Source of the DNA: Thermoplasmata archaeon | GTDB taxonomy: Archaea; Thermoplasmatota; E2; JACPAO01; JAHFTW01 | Assembly: GCA_023269235.1 (NCBI GenBank) | Contig: JAHFTW010000003.1 | Span: 83,325-147,324, forward strand | DNA: 64,000 nt | Reading direction: 5' to 3' | Shown here: in pieces, positions 48,658-57,089 of the stretch | Layout: every line of letters begins with the position of its first letter | Numbering within the stretch: position 1 is the stretch's first letter | Notes under the pieces: model-generated | The model's input: the letters and a program-made list of their open reading frames with translations, nothing else | What the model was told of the DNA's origin: nothing | The model's database searches: none | Made by a program: the position numbers and the translations under genes

Positions 48658-50692
48658 GCTCCACCAGGTGAGCCGGGCCTTGCCGTGGCTGGAGCCGCTG
48701 GAGGCGACGCGCCGCCTGCGGGCCGCCGGGCTCGCCCCGCTCCTGCTCGAGGGTCAAGGGCTCCATCCTGAGGCGCGCCACGCCGCCATCGGCCTCTCGC
48801 CCCTCGTCGAGGTCCGCATCACCGGGGACGACATCGAGGAGCGCTGGGCCGACGGCGCCATCGAGGCCACCACGGCGGAACCGGTTCGCCATCTGCGCGG
48901 ACTTCTCGACCGCTTCCGGTTCACGGTGCCGGCCGGGCAAGGGTTCACGGGCGGCTGGCTCGGCGTCGTCGGGTTCGGATTCGCTCGCAGCCTGGAGCCC
49001 ACCCTCCCCCAAGGCCCTTTGTCCACCACGCCCGACGTCGTCCTTCGTCTCTGCCGGGACGCCCTCGCGTTCGACCGCGCGACGAAGACGATGACGCTGT
49101 GGGCCAGCGCCCCCGACGGGGACGAACCGGCCGCCGCGGAGCGGTTGGACGCCATCGGCAAGGCCCTCGAACCCCCCGCTCTGCCGACAGAACCGCCTCG
49201 TCTTCTCGGTCCGTGGTCGCCGAGCATGGACCAGGCCGCGTTCGAGGCCGCCGTGCGCGAGCTCAAACGGCTCATCGTCCACGGCGACCTGTTCCAGGCC
49301 AACCTCGCCACCCGGTTCTCCGCCCGGTTCCACGGCGACACGCTGGCCCTCGTCGAGCGGCTCGCGGCCGCGAACCCGTCCCCGTACATGGCATGGCTCG
49401 ACTTCGGCGACTTCACCGTCGCGTCGGGTTCGCCAGAGCAGCTCTTCGCGAGCGCCGAGGGGCGCATCCGGGCGCGCCCCATCGCCGGCACGCGCAAGCG
49501 CGGCGCGACCGCCAGCGAGGACGTCGCCCTGGAGGCGGAGCTCCTCGCGGACCCCAAGGAGCAGGCCGAGCACACGATGCTCGTGGATCTGGTGCGCAAC
49601 GACCTCGCGCGCGTCGCGATGCCGGGGACGGTGCGGGTCGCGGAGCGCGGCAGCGTGGAGCGCTACAGCCACGTCATGCATCTCGTCAGCCGCGTCGAGG
49701 CCCGCCTACGCCCGGACGCCCATGTCCTCGAACAGCTCGCCGCACTCTTTCCAGGCGGCACCGTGACCGGGGCGCCCAAGACCCGCGCCACGCAGCGCAT
49801 CCTGGAGCTGGAGCCGGTGGCGCGCGGGCCTTACACCGGCTCGGCGGGATGGATCGGCTGGGACCATGACGCGCACTGGAGCATCCTGATTCGTACCTTC
49901 GTCGCGCAGGCGGGGACGTTGAGCGTCCACGCGGGCTCGGGCATCGTCGTCGACTCGGAGCCGGAGCGGGAGTGGAAGGAGGCGAACCGCAAGGCGCAGG
50001 CGCTTCTGGACGCGGCGACGTGGATGGGGGCGGGGACGCCGACCGGGAACCGCACCCGGCTTGGGGAGGTCACGCGGCACGGGTCCTGGGAACCGCCCAT
50101 CGCACAAGCACGCCACTTGGGCAAGCGCGTCCTCCTCATCGACAACTTCGACTCGTTCGTGCACAACCTCGCCGACTACTGCGCGGCGCTCGGGGCGACC
50201 GTGCGCGTCGTGCGCAACGACGCCGACTGGCGCCGGGGCGTGGCGGAGTTCGCGCCGACGCACGTCATCCTTAGCCCTGGGCCAGGCTGGCCCGACGAGG
50301 CCGGCTGCACGCTGGAGGTGGCGCGTGCGCTGCACGGCAAGTTTCCGCTGCTTGGGGTCTGCCTGGGCCACCAGGCCCTCGCGCAGGCGTTCGGCGGCCG
50401 CGTCTTCGTCCATCCGTCGGGACCCGTCCACGGCAAGGCCGACGCGCTGCACCACACCGGCAAGGGCCTGTTCACCGGCCTGCCGTCCCCGCTCACGGCG
50501 GGGCGCTACCACAGCCTCGTCGTGGACGGGCTGGGCCCCGACTGGCTCGTGGACGCCCGCCTCGCGGACGGCACCATCATGGCCCTGCGCCACGCCATTT
50601 CCCCAACCTTCGGCCTGCAGGCCCACCCGGAATCCCTTTGTACACCCAGGGGACTCGAAATCTTGGACCACTTCCTGGAGTCCTGCGCATGA
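48644..50692 (+). CDS. Fused PabB-PabA (aminodeoxychorismate/anthranilate synthase)
   Basis: 682 residues. Residues 1-460 are the chorismate-binding domain: HGDLFQANLATRFSARF near 211, SGSPEQLFA near 265, RARPIAGTRKRGATASED near 283, HTMLVDLVRNDLARVA near 310 and FPGGTVTGAPKTRA near 366. Residues 485-680 are a class-I glutamine amidotransferase with VLLIDNFDSFVHNLADYCAA, catalytic Cys in LGVCLGHQALAQAFGG and LQAHPES. The synthase motif is PIAGT; aminodeoxychorismate synthases usually have PIKGT with a catalytic Lys, and PIAGT is the anthranilate synthase form. The operon (folC, pabC, folP) argues for para-aminobenzoate. GTG 48644 overlaps folC by 14 bases. Confidence 0.88.
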   Translation: MARSELHQVSRALPWLEPLEATRRLRAAGLAPLLLEGQGLHPEARHAAIGLSPLVEVRITGDDIEERWADGAIEATTAEPVRHLRGLLDRFRFTVPAGQGFTGGWLGVVGFGFARSLEPTLPQGPLSTTPDVVLRLCRDALAFDRATKTMTLWASAPDGDEPAAAERLDAIGKALEPPALPTEPPRLLGPWSPSMDQAAFEAAVRELKRLIVHGDLFQANLATRFSARFHGDTLALVERLAAANPSPYMAWLDFGDFTVASGSPEQLFASAEGRIRARPIAGTRKRGATASEDVALEAELLADPKEQAEHTMLVDLVRNDLARVAMPGTVRVAERGSVERYSHVMHLVSRVEARLRPDAHVLEQLAALFPGGTVTGAPKTRATQRILELEPVARGPYTGSAGWIGWDHDAHWSILIRTFVAQAGTLSVHAGSGIVVDSEPEREWKEANRKAQALLDAATWMGAGTPTGNRTRLGEVTRHGSWEPPIAQARHLGKRVLLIDNFDSFVHNLADYCAALGATVRVVRNDADWRRGVAEFAPTHVILSPGPGWPDEAGCTLEVARALHGKFPLLGVCLGHQALAQAFGGRVFVHPSGPVHGKADALHHTGKGLFTGLPSPLTAGRYHSLVVDGLGPDWLVDARLADGTIMALRHAISPTFGLQAHPESLCTPRGLEILDHFLESCA

Positions 50693-51558
50693 ACCCCGGC
50701 ATCGCCTACGTGGATGGACAGGTCGTGGACCTCGCGCGCGCCGTCGTGCCCCTCAACGACCGCGGCTACCTGCTGGGCGACGGCGTCTTCGAGACGATGC
50801 GCACCTCGAACGGCCGCGTCTTCCGCCTGGACGAGCACGCCGCGCGGCTCGAGAAAGGGCTCGCCGCCATCAACCTCGACGGCTCGCTCGCCTCCGAGTT
50901 CCGCGCCGCCGTCGCCTCCCTCGTCAAAGAAGGCACCCTGCGATTCGGCGGCGAGCTCTACTTGCGCGTCAACGTCACGACCGGCCCGATGGAGGACATC
51001 CACGGCACCGGCCGCGGCCTCACCGTCACGGGGTTGTGCAAGAAGTTCCAGCCCTACCCGATGCAGTACTACGCCAGCGGTGTCCACGTGGTCATGAGCC
51101 GCCAGCGCAAGGACTCCCGCAACCCGCTCGCCTCTGTGAAGACGCTCAGCTTCCTGCCCTACGTCTCGGCACGCCGCGACGCCCACGCCGCCGCCGCCCA
51201 CGACGCCCTGCTCCTGAACGAGCACGACCGCATCGCCGAAGCCAGCACCTCCAATGTCTTCGCCTTCGTCGGCGGCAAACTGCACGCCCCCGGCGAGTCC
51301 GAGGGCGCCATCAGCGGCGTCACGCGCGGCGCCGTCCTCGAGCTCGCCGACGAGGCGGGCCTCGACGTCGTCGAGCGCCTCACCCCGGCGGAACTCTCCT
51401 CCGCCCAGGAGGCCTGGCTCACCAACACGACGGGCGGCATCGTGCCCGTTACGCGCGCCTTCGACCGCCCCATCGGCGACGGCAAGAAAGGCGAGCTCAC
51501 CATGCAGTTCAGCCACGGCCTGGAGGCCATGATCCGTGGCCAGACCCTCTTTGCCTGA
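50689..51558 (+). CDS. pabC: 4-amino-4-deoxychorismate lyase-like class-IV aminotransferase
   Basis: 289 residues of the PLP fold-type IV family. It starts AYVDGQVVDLARAVVPLNDR and GYLLGDGVFETMRTSNGRVF, with the PLP Lys in NPLASVKTLSFLPYVSARRD near 158, and EASTSNVFAFVGGKL near 184. Branched-chain aminotransferases have the same fold, but the ATGA overlap with pabBA and the following folP favour the lyase that releases pyruvate and PABA. ATG 50689. The 3' end overlaps folP by 23 bases. Confidence 0.85.
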   Translation: MNPGIAYVDGQVVDLARAVVPLNDRGYLLGDGVFETMRTSNGRVFRLDEHAARLEKGLAAINLDGSLASEFRAAVASLVKEGTLRFGGELYLRVNVTTGPMEDIHGTGRGLTVTGLCKKFQPYPMQYYASGVHVVMSRQRKDSRNPLASVKTLSFLPYVSARRDAHAAAAHDALLLNEHDRIAEASTSNVFAFVGGKLHAPGESEGAISGVTRGAVLELADEAGLDVVERLTPAELSSAQEAWLTNTTGGIVPVTRAFDRPIGDGKKGELTMQFSHGLEAMIRGQTLFA

Positions 51559-52369
51559 GCTGCGGTCCCTCCCGCTCGCCCGCGGCCGCACACTGCGCCT
51601 CGGCCGGCCGCTCGTCATGGGCATCCTCAACGTCACGCCGGACTCGTTCAGCGACGGCGGTCGTCTGCCGGCGCCGGATGGGCCGGCGTTCGTCGCCGTC
51701 GTCCACCGGATGCTCGACGACGGGGCGGACATCCTCGATATCGGCGGCGAGTCCACGCGTCCCGGTCACGCCGCGGTCCCCGTCGCCGAGGAGCTGCGCC
51801 GCGTCCTCCCCGTCGTCGAGGCCATCCGTCGCGCCGCGCCCGCGGCCATCCTCAGCATCGACACCCGCAAGGCGGAGGTCGCGCGCGCCGCCCTCGCGGC
51901 CGGGGCGGACTTCGTGAACGACGTGAGTGGCCTGGGCGACCCCGCGATGGCGGCCGTGGTGCGCGAGGCCGGCTGCGCCATTGTGCTGATGCGCGACCAG
52001 CCATGCCGCGGCGACGTGGTCGCGGCGGCGGCAAGCCAGTTCGCGGGCCTCGTGGCGAAAGCGCGCACGGCAGGAATCTCCGACGCGCAGCTCGTCCTCG
52101 ACCCCGGCCTCGGCTTCGGCGACCCGCCCGGCGGCGACCCGGTCGCCAACATGGCCCTCCTCGAAGGAGTCCCGGCGTATTCGCACGGCTTCCCCGTCCT
52201 CGTCGGGGCGAGCCGCAAGCGCTTCATCGGCACGCTGACGGGCGAGGCCGACCCGGCGCGTCGCGTGGCGGGCTCGGTCGCGGCCGCGCGCCGCGCGGTC
52301 GAATGCGGCGCGGCCATCGTGCGCGTGCACGACGTGCGCGAGACGGTCGCGGCGCTGCGGGTGGCCTAG
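51536..52369 (+). CDS. folP: Dihydropteroate synthase
   Basis: 277 residues, condenses PABA with hydroxymethyl-dihydropterin diphosphate. TIM-barrel motifs: MGILNVTPDSFSDGGRL near 28, DILDIGGESTRPGHAAV near 65, ILSIDTRKAEVARAAL near 104, FVNDVSGLGDP near 126, LVLDPGLGFGDPPGG near 186, VLVGASRKRFIGTL near 222 and the C-terminal RVHDVRET. The usual MHMRGTP loop is here VLMRDQPCRGD, a variant. GTG 51536 overlaps pabC by 23 bases. Last gene of the operon. Its stop overlaps that of the convergent lipoprotein gene on CTAG. Confidence 0.93.
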   Translation: MARPSLPELRSLPLARGRTLRLGRPLVMGILNVTPDSFSDGGRLPAPDGPAFVAVVHRMLDDGADILDIGGESTRPGHAAVPVAEELRRVLPVVEAIRRAAPAAILSIDTRKAEVARAALAAGADFVNDVSGLGDPAMAAVVREAGCAIVLMRDQPCRGDVVAAAASQFAGLVAKARTAGISDAQLVLDPGLGFGDPPGGDPVANMALLEGVPAYSHGFPVLVGASRKRFIGTLTGEADPARRVAGSVAAARRAVECGAAIVRVHDVRETVAALRVA

Positions 52370-53247
52370 CCGACGGTCGTCGCGGCCGTCGGGGCCGTCG
52401 CGATCCACGCGGACGGATCGCCGAGGACCTGCGGGCTGGCGCGGACACCGTAGGCGCCGGCGGGCGACGCGGGTGGGGCGCCGGCCTTTACGGAGACCAG
52501 GGTGAGCTGGAAGGTCAACGACTTTGCGAGGAGAGTGCGGTCCGTGCCCGGGAAGAAGCCGAAGCGCAGGTGGCCGCCCTGCGCGGGCAGGACCTCGTAG
52601 CTGCCGACCGGGCAGGCGCCGAGCGTGCCGTCCGGGAGGAAGCACTGCAGGGCGATTTGGTTCTCGTAGAACAGAGAGAACGTCGAGCCGGGCATGGGCT
52701 CGAGGACCTTCAGCAGCTGGTCGCCCTCGCTGCGGTACACGACGCTGAGGCCGTACTGCGGGAAATCCTGGCGCGCGCCGTCCTTGGCGTCGAGGCGGAA
52801 GGTGACCTCCTGCGGCGTCACGAGGAGCATGGTGGCGTTGTAGCCGAAGGCCGGGAACGTCATGCCGACGACGGGCGTGCCGACCTGCTGGGTGAACGCG
52901 GTCGTGTTGTAGGTCTGCACCTGGGCGTTGCGCTGGAACTCCTGCGGCGCCTCGCGGACGGCGGTGTAGGCGCGGGCCGAGGCAGGGCTTGCGACGACGG
53001 TCGTGGCGTTGGGCAGGAGGCCGACGACGGCGCGCTCCACGTCGGCGCCGAGGCCGGAGGAGCCGGAGCCGACCGCGAAGGAGACCATCTGCGTGTCCTT
53101 GACGACCGCGCCGGTGGCGGGGTCGAGGGCGGTGTAGCGCACGGTGACCGTGTCGCCGGGGCGCGCAGAGCCGGGCGGGTAGCCGAAGCAGCCGGCGAGC
53201 GTGGCGGACGCCAGGGCGGCGAGGACGAGCAGGGGGAGGGCTTTCAT
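52366..53247 (-). CDS. FKBP-like exported lipoprotein
   Basis: 293 residues. Lipobox ATLAGC at about 15-20. The part after it, PGDTVTVRYTALDPATGAVV then KDTQMVSFAVGSGSSGLGAD and VERAVVGLLPN, resembles the start of SlyD-type FKBP peptidyl-prolyl isomerases, but the rest is unusual and active-site residues cannot be confirmed. A later beta-rich region has FPAFGYNATMLLVTPQEVTF. The ATG at 53247 overlaps the stop of the aminotransferase gene (ATGA), so it is translated after it. May help fold exported proteins (inference). Confidence 0.6.
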   Translation of the reverse strand: MKALPLLVLAALASATLAGCFGYPPGSARPGDTVTVRYTALDPATGAVVKDTQMVSFAVGSGSSGLGADVERAVVGLLPNATTVVASPASARAYTAVREAPQEFQRNAQVQTYNTTAFTQQVGTPVVGMTFPAFGYNATMLLVTPQEVTFRLDAKDGARQDFPQYGLSVVYRSEGDQLLKVLEPMPGSTFSLFYENQIALQCFLPDGTLGACPVGSYEVLPAQGGHLRFGFFPGTDRTLLAKSLTFQLTLVSVKAGAPPASPAGAYGVRASPQVLGDPSAWIATAPTAATTVG

Positions 53248-54536
53248 GCGGTGGCTCCACGGGCGCGGATGAACCGCTCCAGGCGGTCGAAGGCGGTGCC
53301 CAAGATAGGGGTGTCGGGGAGAAGCACGACGCGCATGTGGCCGGAGCCGTACTGCGCGCCGAAGCCGGAGCCGTGCACGCAGAGCACCTTCTCGGTGTTG
53401 AGGAAGTCAAGGACGAACTCCTTGTCGCCCTTCCACGCCTTCTTGCCGCCCTTCGTGGCGAGGCAGTCGAGCTTGGGGAACGCGTAGAAGGCGCCGTCGG
53501 GCTTGGCGGTGGAGATGCCCTCGATCTCGTTGAGGCGCTTCACGGCGAAGTCGCGGCGTTTCTTCAGGGCCGCGTTGGTGGTGGCGATGTGGTCCTGCGG
53601 GCCGTCGAGGGCCGCGACGCCGGCACGCTGGGCGATGCTCGAGACGGAGAGGCGCACACGGCTCGACTTCGTGACGCCCAGGCGGATCTGCTCGAGGCTG
53701 CCGGTCGGGTCGTTCCACAGCATGTGGCCGAGGCGCCAGCCCGGGACGAGGTAGATTTTGGAGAAGCCGTTGAGCGTCACCATGGGGACGTCGGGGGCAA
53801 CGGTCTTGCTCGCGACCTGGACGCCGTCGAAGGTCATCTGGTCGTAGATCTCGTCGCTGACCATGAAGAGCTGCTTGGAGTGCTCGCCCACGACGTCGGC
53901 GAACTGCTTGACGACACGTCGCGAGTAGAGGGCGCCCGTCGGGTTGTTCGGGTTGATGAGGCAGACCGCTTTGGTCTTCTTCGAGATCTTGCGCCGGAGG
54001 TCCTCGACGTCGGGCTGCCAGTCCTCGCTTTCAATGGTGCGGTAGTGCACCGGCTTGCCGCCGAAGAACTTCACGAGCGAGTCGTAGGGCGGGTAGCTCG
54101 GCCCGGGGATGAGCACCTCGTCGCCGGGGTTGACGCTGGAGCCGAAGAGCATCTGGATGCCCTCGCCGGAGCCGTTCGTGACGTTGACGTCGCCGGGCGC
54201 GTAGGCCACTTTGTTGCGGCGCTTCTCGCGGCGGATGATGGCATCGATGAGCAACGGGTCGCCCTCGCTGGCCGTGTAGCCGTTGACGTTGTCGAGCGCG
54301 GCCTTGTGGAGCGCCTCGATCATGTGCGCTGGGGGGCGGAAGCCGGCGGCCGAGGGGTCGCCGACGTTGAGCTTGAGGACGGTGTGGCCCTGCGCCTCGA
54401 GCGCCTTGGCCGGGACGACGACGTCGCGGATGGCGTACTCGATCTGCAACGCGCGCTCGGTGCCAGCCAGCATCGCGGGCTTGGCGCGGGCGGGCTTCGG
54501 GGCGAGCTTGGCGGGGCGGGGGGCGACCTTGGCCAC
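53244..54536 (-). CDS. PLP-dependent aminotransferase (aspartate/alanine type)
   Basis: 430 residues, class I/II aminotransferase. After a basic Ala/Pro/Lys start of about 20 residues it reads YAIRDVVVPAKALEAQGHTV then LKLNVGDPSAAGFRPP. Active-site elements: NGYTASEGDPLLIDAII, GSGEGIQMLFGSSVNPGDEV, INPNNPTGALYS (Asn), VSDEIYDQM, the PLP Lys in NGFSKIYLVPGWRLGHM, and the substrate Arg in GSGHMRVVLLPDTPI. The family includes alanine and aspartate aminotransferases. The ATG 54536 start keeps the basic extension; a start at MLAGTERAL is possible. Upstream of the lipoprotein gene in the same operon. Confidence 0.9.
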   Translation of the reverse strand: MAKVAPRPAKLAPKPARAKPAMLAGTERALQIEYAIRDVVVPAKALEAQGHTVLKLNVGDPSAAGFRPPAHMIEALHKAALDNVNGYTASEGDPLLIDAIIRREKRRNKVAYAPGDVNVTNGSGEGIQMLFGSSVNPGDEVLIPGPSYPPYDSLVKFFGGKPVHYRTIESEDWQPDVEDLRRKISKKTKAVCLINPNNPTGALYSRRVVKQFADVVGEHSKQLFMVSDEIYDQMTFDGVQVASKTVAPDVPMVTLNGFSKIYLVPGWRLGHMLWNDPTGSLEQIRLGVTKSSRVRLSVSSIAQRAGVAALDGPQDHIATTNAALKKRRDFAVKRLNEIEGISTAKPDGAFYAFPKLDCLATKGGKKAWKGDKEFVLDFLNTEKVLCVHGSGFGAQYGSGHMRVVLLPDTPILGTAFDRLERFIRARGATA

Positions 54537-54568
54537 GTCGCCGTCGAGGCGTGCTGGGCTATGAAGGT

Positions 54569-55096
54569 TCAGGAACCGCGCGCGGCCCCGACGGGAGGGA
54601 CGGACGGGAGCAGGGCGTCAATGCGGGCCACGACCCGGAGCGGCCCGAACAGGTCGAGCCATGGGTAGTGGGTCACGTTCACCTCGACGATGTGGCCGAC
54701 GCGGTGGCCGGTCAGGTTCTGCGCGATGGGGGCCTCGAACTGCGCGAAGGAGGCCGGCAGCCGGAACGAGCCCGCGGGCGCGGTGCCGTTGCCGAGGTGG
54801 AGGGTCAGGGCGGGGAGTCGCTGGAAATCGCCGTCGAGCGTGTAGCGCGCCGTCGCGTTGGCCGGAGCGTTGGAGGCAAGAAGATGGCCGTCGTCGAGCT
54901 TGAAGACGTAGAGGGTCAGCGTGGCCGTCGTGACGTTGCCTTCACCAAAGACGAGGCTGGAGGGGGCGCTCGGGCTCTGCGCGAACGGGGCCGGCTCGGC
55001 GGCCAGCGCGCGGTGGGGGAGATGGTCAAAGCCGTACGCAGCCCCGGTCCCGAGGAGGCCGAGGACGACAGGGAGGACCCAGGGGTTGGCGTTCAA
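54569..55096 (-). CDS. Exported protein, possibly FKBP-like
   Basis: 175 residues. N-terminal signal anchor NPWVLPVVLGLLGTGAAYGF, then a beta-rich outside part: VFGEGNVTTATLTLYVFKLD, FQRLPALTLHLGNGTAPAGS and LTGHRVGHIVEVNVTHYPWL. The GHRVGHIVEV part recalls SlyD-type FKBP insert regions, weakly. The TTG start overlaps the TGA of the acyltransferase gene (TTGA), which fixes the start by coupling. No clear function. Confidence 0.55.
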   Translation of the reverse strand: MNANPWVLPVVLGLLGTGAAYGFDHLPHRALAAEPAPFAQSPSAPSSLVFGEGNVTTATLTLYVFKLDDGHLLASNAPANATARYTLDGDFQRLPALTLHLGNGTAPAGSFRLPASFAQFEAPIAQNLTGHRVGHIVEVNVTHYPWLDLFGPLRVVARIDALLPSVPPVGAARGS

Positions 55097-55890
55097 GCGC
55101 CTTCGCCGTCGGAGGGGACGCCCGTGGTGCCGGAGACCTCGTCCGCGGTCGCCTTCTCGCCGGCCTTCAAGTCCTTGATCTTGCGCACGGGGACGCCGCC
55201 GTACACCGCGTTCGCATCGAGCGTGGCGCCCTTGGGGACGAGGCTCATGGCGCCGACATGGCAGTTGTCGCCCATCGTGACGCCGGGGAAGACGTTGGCG
55301 TACTGGCCGATGGTGCAGTTCTTCCCGATCGTAATCGGGGCGCGCACGAGCTTGCCCTTCTCGCCGACGTGGCCGAGGATGCTGGCGTTGGCGCCGACCA
55401 CGGTCTTGTCGCCGACGGTGAGGATGTCGAGGTCGTACACGTGCTGGGTGTTGAAGACGACATCGCGGCCAATCTTGGCGCCCATCATCCGCAGGAAGAC
55501 GGGGTACAGCGTCGTGGCGCGCGCGAAGCGGCCGAAGACGGTGTTGAACATGAACTGCATGCCGTTGATGTTGTACCAGCTCCAGATGCGGAAGGAGTGG
55601 ATGGGGATCTCGCCGACGGGCGGCTTGAACCGGAAGGTGAAGCGCACGATCGGCAGCACGAACATGAGCGCGACGCCGAACGTGAAGAAGCCGAGGATGG
55701 TGAAGTAGAGGCCGATGAGCGGGTCGAGGACGACCGCTAGGCGGGGGTAGGAGGGCGCGACGTCGAGGCTCCAGCCCCACTGGCTCAGGAACCATCCTGG
55801 CACGGCGGCGATGGCCATCATGAACCCGAGCGTGACGTAGGAGTAGATCCAAATGAGGCTCGCAACGACCTTCACGGCACCTTTGGCCAT
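55093..55890 (-). CDS. Membrane-associated hexapeptide-repeat acyltransferase
   Basis: 265 residues. Two or three hydrophobic helices occupy residues 8-100 (KVVASLIWIYSYVTLGFMMA and IGLYFTILGFFTFGVALMFV). A left-handed beta-helix of hexapeptide repeats follows, residues 130-235: IGRDVVFNTQHVYDLDILTV, VGANASILGHVGEKGKLVRA, ITIGKNCTIGQYANVFPGVT and MGDNCHVGAMSLVPKGATLD. The end is GGVPVRKIKD, as in many O-acyltransferases. The acceptor might be a lipid or glycan. ATG 55890 with CAAATATCC at 55912-55920, 27 bases upstream, so leaderless. Confidence 0.82.
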   Translation of the reverse strand: MAKGAVKVVASLIWIYSYVTLGFMMAIAAVPGWFLSQWGWSLDVAPSYPRLAVVLDPLIGLYFTILGFFTFGVALMFVLPIVRFTFRFKPPVGEIPIHSFRIWSWYNINGMQFMFNTVFGRFARATTLYPVFLRMMGAKIGRDVVFNTQHVYDLDILTVGDKTVVGANASILGHVGEKGKLVRAPITIGKNCTIGQYANVFPGVTMGDNCHVGAMSLVPKGATLDANAVYGGVPVRKIKDLKAGEKATADEVSGTTGVPSDGEGA

Positions 55891-55911
55891 CGCGGGTCCG
55901 AGGCAGGACCC

Positions 55912-55920
55912 GGATATTTG
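55912..55920 (-). promoter_or_regulatory. Box A (TATA) of the acyltransferase operon
   Basis: CAAATATCC read on the minus strand, about 27 bases before the ATG at 55890. No ribosome site. Confidence 0.55.
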
Positions 55921-56017
55921 AGGGGCGGTCCTCCGGCGCCCCCGCCCCGCCTCGGGTGCCTTCGTGACGGGGCCGGGTTTCACAAGCCTCAAGGCCTCCC
56001 TTCCGTCGGCAGGGGCG

Positions 56018-57064
56018 ATGATGACGCGCACCGTGGTCGTCTTGGCCGTCGCGCTCGCCGCCCTCCTTGCGGGCTGCGTCAAGACCCAGACGGCCGCCGA
56101 CCCGGCGTCGGCGCCCGCCTCCGGCAAGAGCCTCGCCCAGGTCCTCGGCGCCGCCGTCCCCCCGACCTCCTGGTCCCCCAAGACCGGCGTGGACTGGTGG
56201 GAATCGTTCGTCAACGGCAACCCGAAACGCGACGTCTATTCCCCCAACAACCAAGCGGCGCGCGAGGCCATCGCGTCCGAGCTGCGGGGCTTCGGCTACA
56301 CGGTCCGCGTCATGGACTTCCCCGCCGGCGCCATGGGCGTCACCGTCCCCACGACGACGGGCCCCGTCTCCGTCCACGTCGTCGAGGCGGTCAAGGTCGG
56401 CAAGACCAACCCCAGCCACGCCATCGCCCTTGGGGGCCACTACGACACGCAGACGGCGACCATCTACGGCGCCTACGACAACGGCGCCGGCACCGCGGCG
56501 GTCGTCGCCTCTTGCGATGCGCTCAGCAAGGTCGAGCTCGACCGCACCCTCGTCTGCCTGCTCTTCGACGGCGAGGAGGTCGGCACCGTCGGCTCCGAAG
56601 CCTACCTCGGCTACCTCAACGCGGAGAAGCCCTTCACGCTCGACTGGTACCTCGGCTTCGACATGACCGGCATGAACTGGCCCGGCTACGCGTGGAAGTT
56701 CTACGCCTGGGTCGGCGACGAGTACGGCGAGTCCCTGTTCCCGTTCGTCAACGCCACGCTGCACGACGTGCTCCAATACCCCATCGAGGGCGTCGAGGCG
56801 TTCCCCTTCAACGACCGCAACTCCGACGAGGCGACCTTCAAGTCGGCGCACGTGCCGACCATCCGCTTCGCCGGCGGCCGCACCGCGTCCACGTACGACC
56901 AGTACCACATGCCGCAGGACACCGTCCAGCACGTCTACGACGTCGTCGGCGGCCGCGCCAACTTCGAGAAAGGCTTCGCCACCGTCGTCCACAGCGCGTA
57001 CACGCTCGCCTGGATGCTGGACGCCACGACGCTCGGCGAGATCACCGCGGACTCCTCGAAATAG
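56018..57064 (+). CDS. M28-family peptidase lipoprotein
   Basis: About 348 residues. Lipobox ALLAGC at about 15-20, then an M28 zinc peptidase: LGGHYDTQTA near 146 (His and Asp), GAYDNGAGTAAV near 162, LLFDGEEVGTVGSEAYLG near 190 with the Glu pair, FDMTGMNWPGY near 222, and the last His in YDQYHMPQDTVQHV near 308. All ligands are present. ATG 56018 or the adjacent 56021 both fit the signal peptide; the in-frame ATG 55964 would add 18 residues before it. It is the second M28 enzyme in the window, this one lipid-anchored. Convergent with the DNA ligase gene. Confidence 0.86.
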   Translation: MMTRTVVVLAVALAALLAGCVKTQTAADPASAPASGKSLAQVLGAAVPPTSWSPKTGVDWWESFVNGNPKRDVYSPNNQAAREAIASELRGFGYTVRVMDFPAGAMGVTVPTTTGPVSVHVVEAVKVGKTNPSHAIALGGHYDTQTATIYGAYDNGAGTAAVVASCDALSKVELDRTLVCLLFDGEEVGTVGSEAYLGYLNAEKPFTLDWYLGFDMTGMNWPGYAWKFYAWVGDEYGESLFPFVNATLHDVLQYPIEGVEAFPFNDRNSDEATFKSAHVPTIRFAGGRTASTYDQYHMPQDTVQHVYDVVGGRANFEKGFATVVHSAYTLAWMLDATTLGEITADSSK

Positions 57065-57089
57065 GGGCGAGGCGCAGCGTCGCCCGGGC

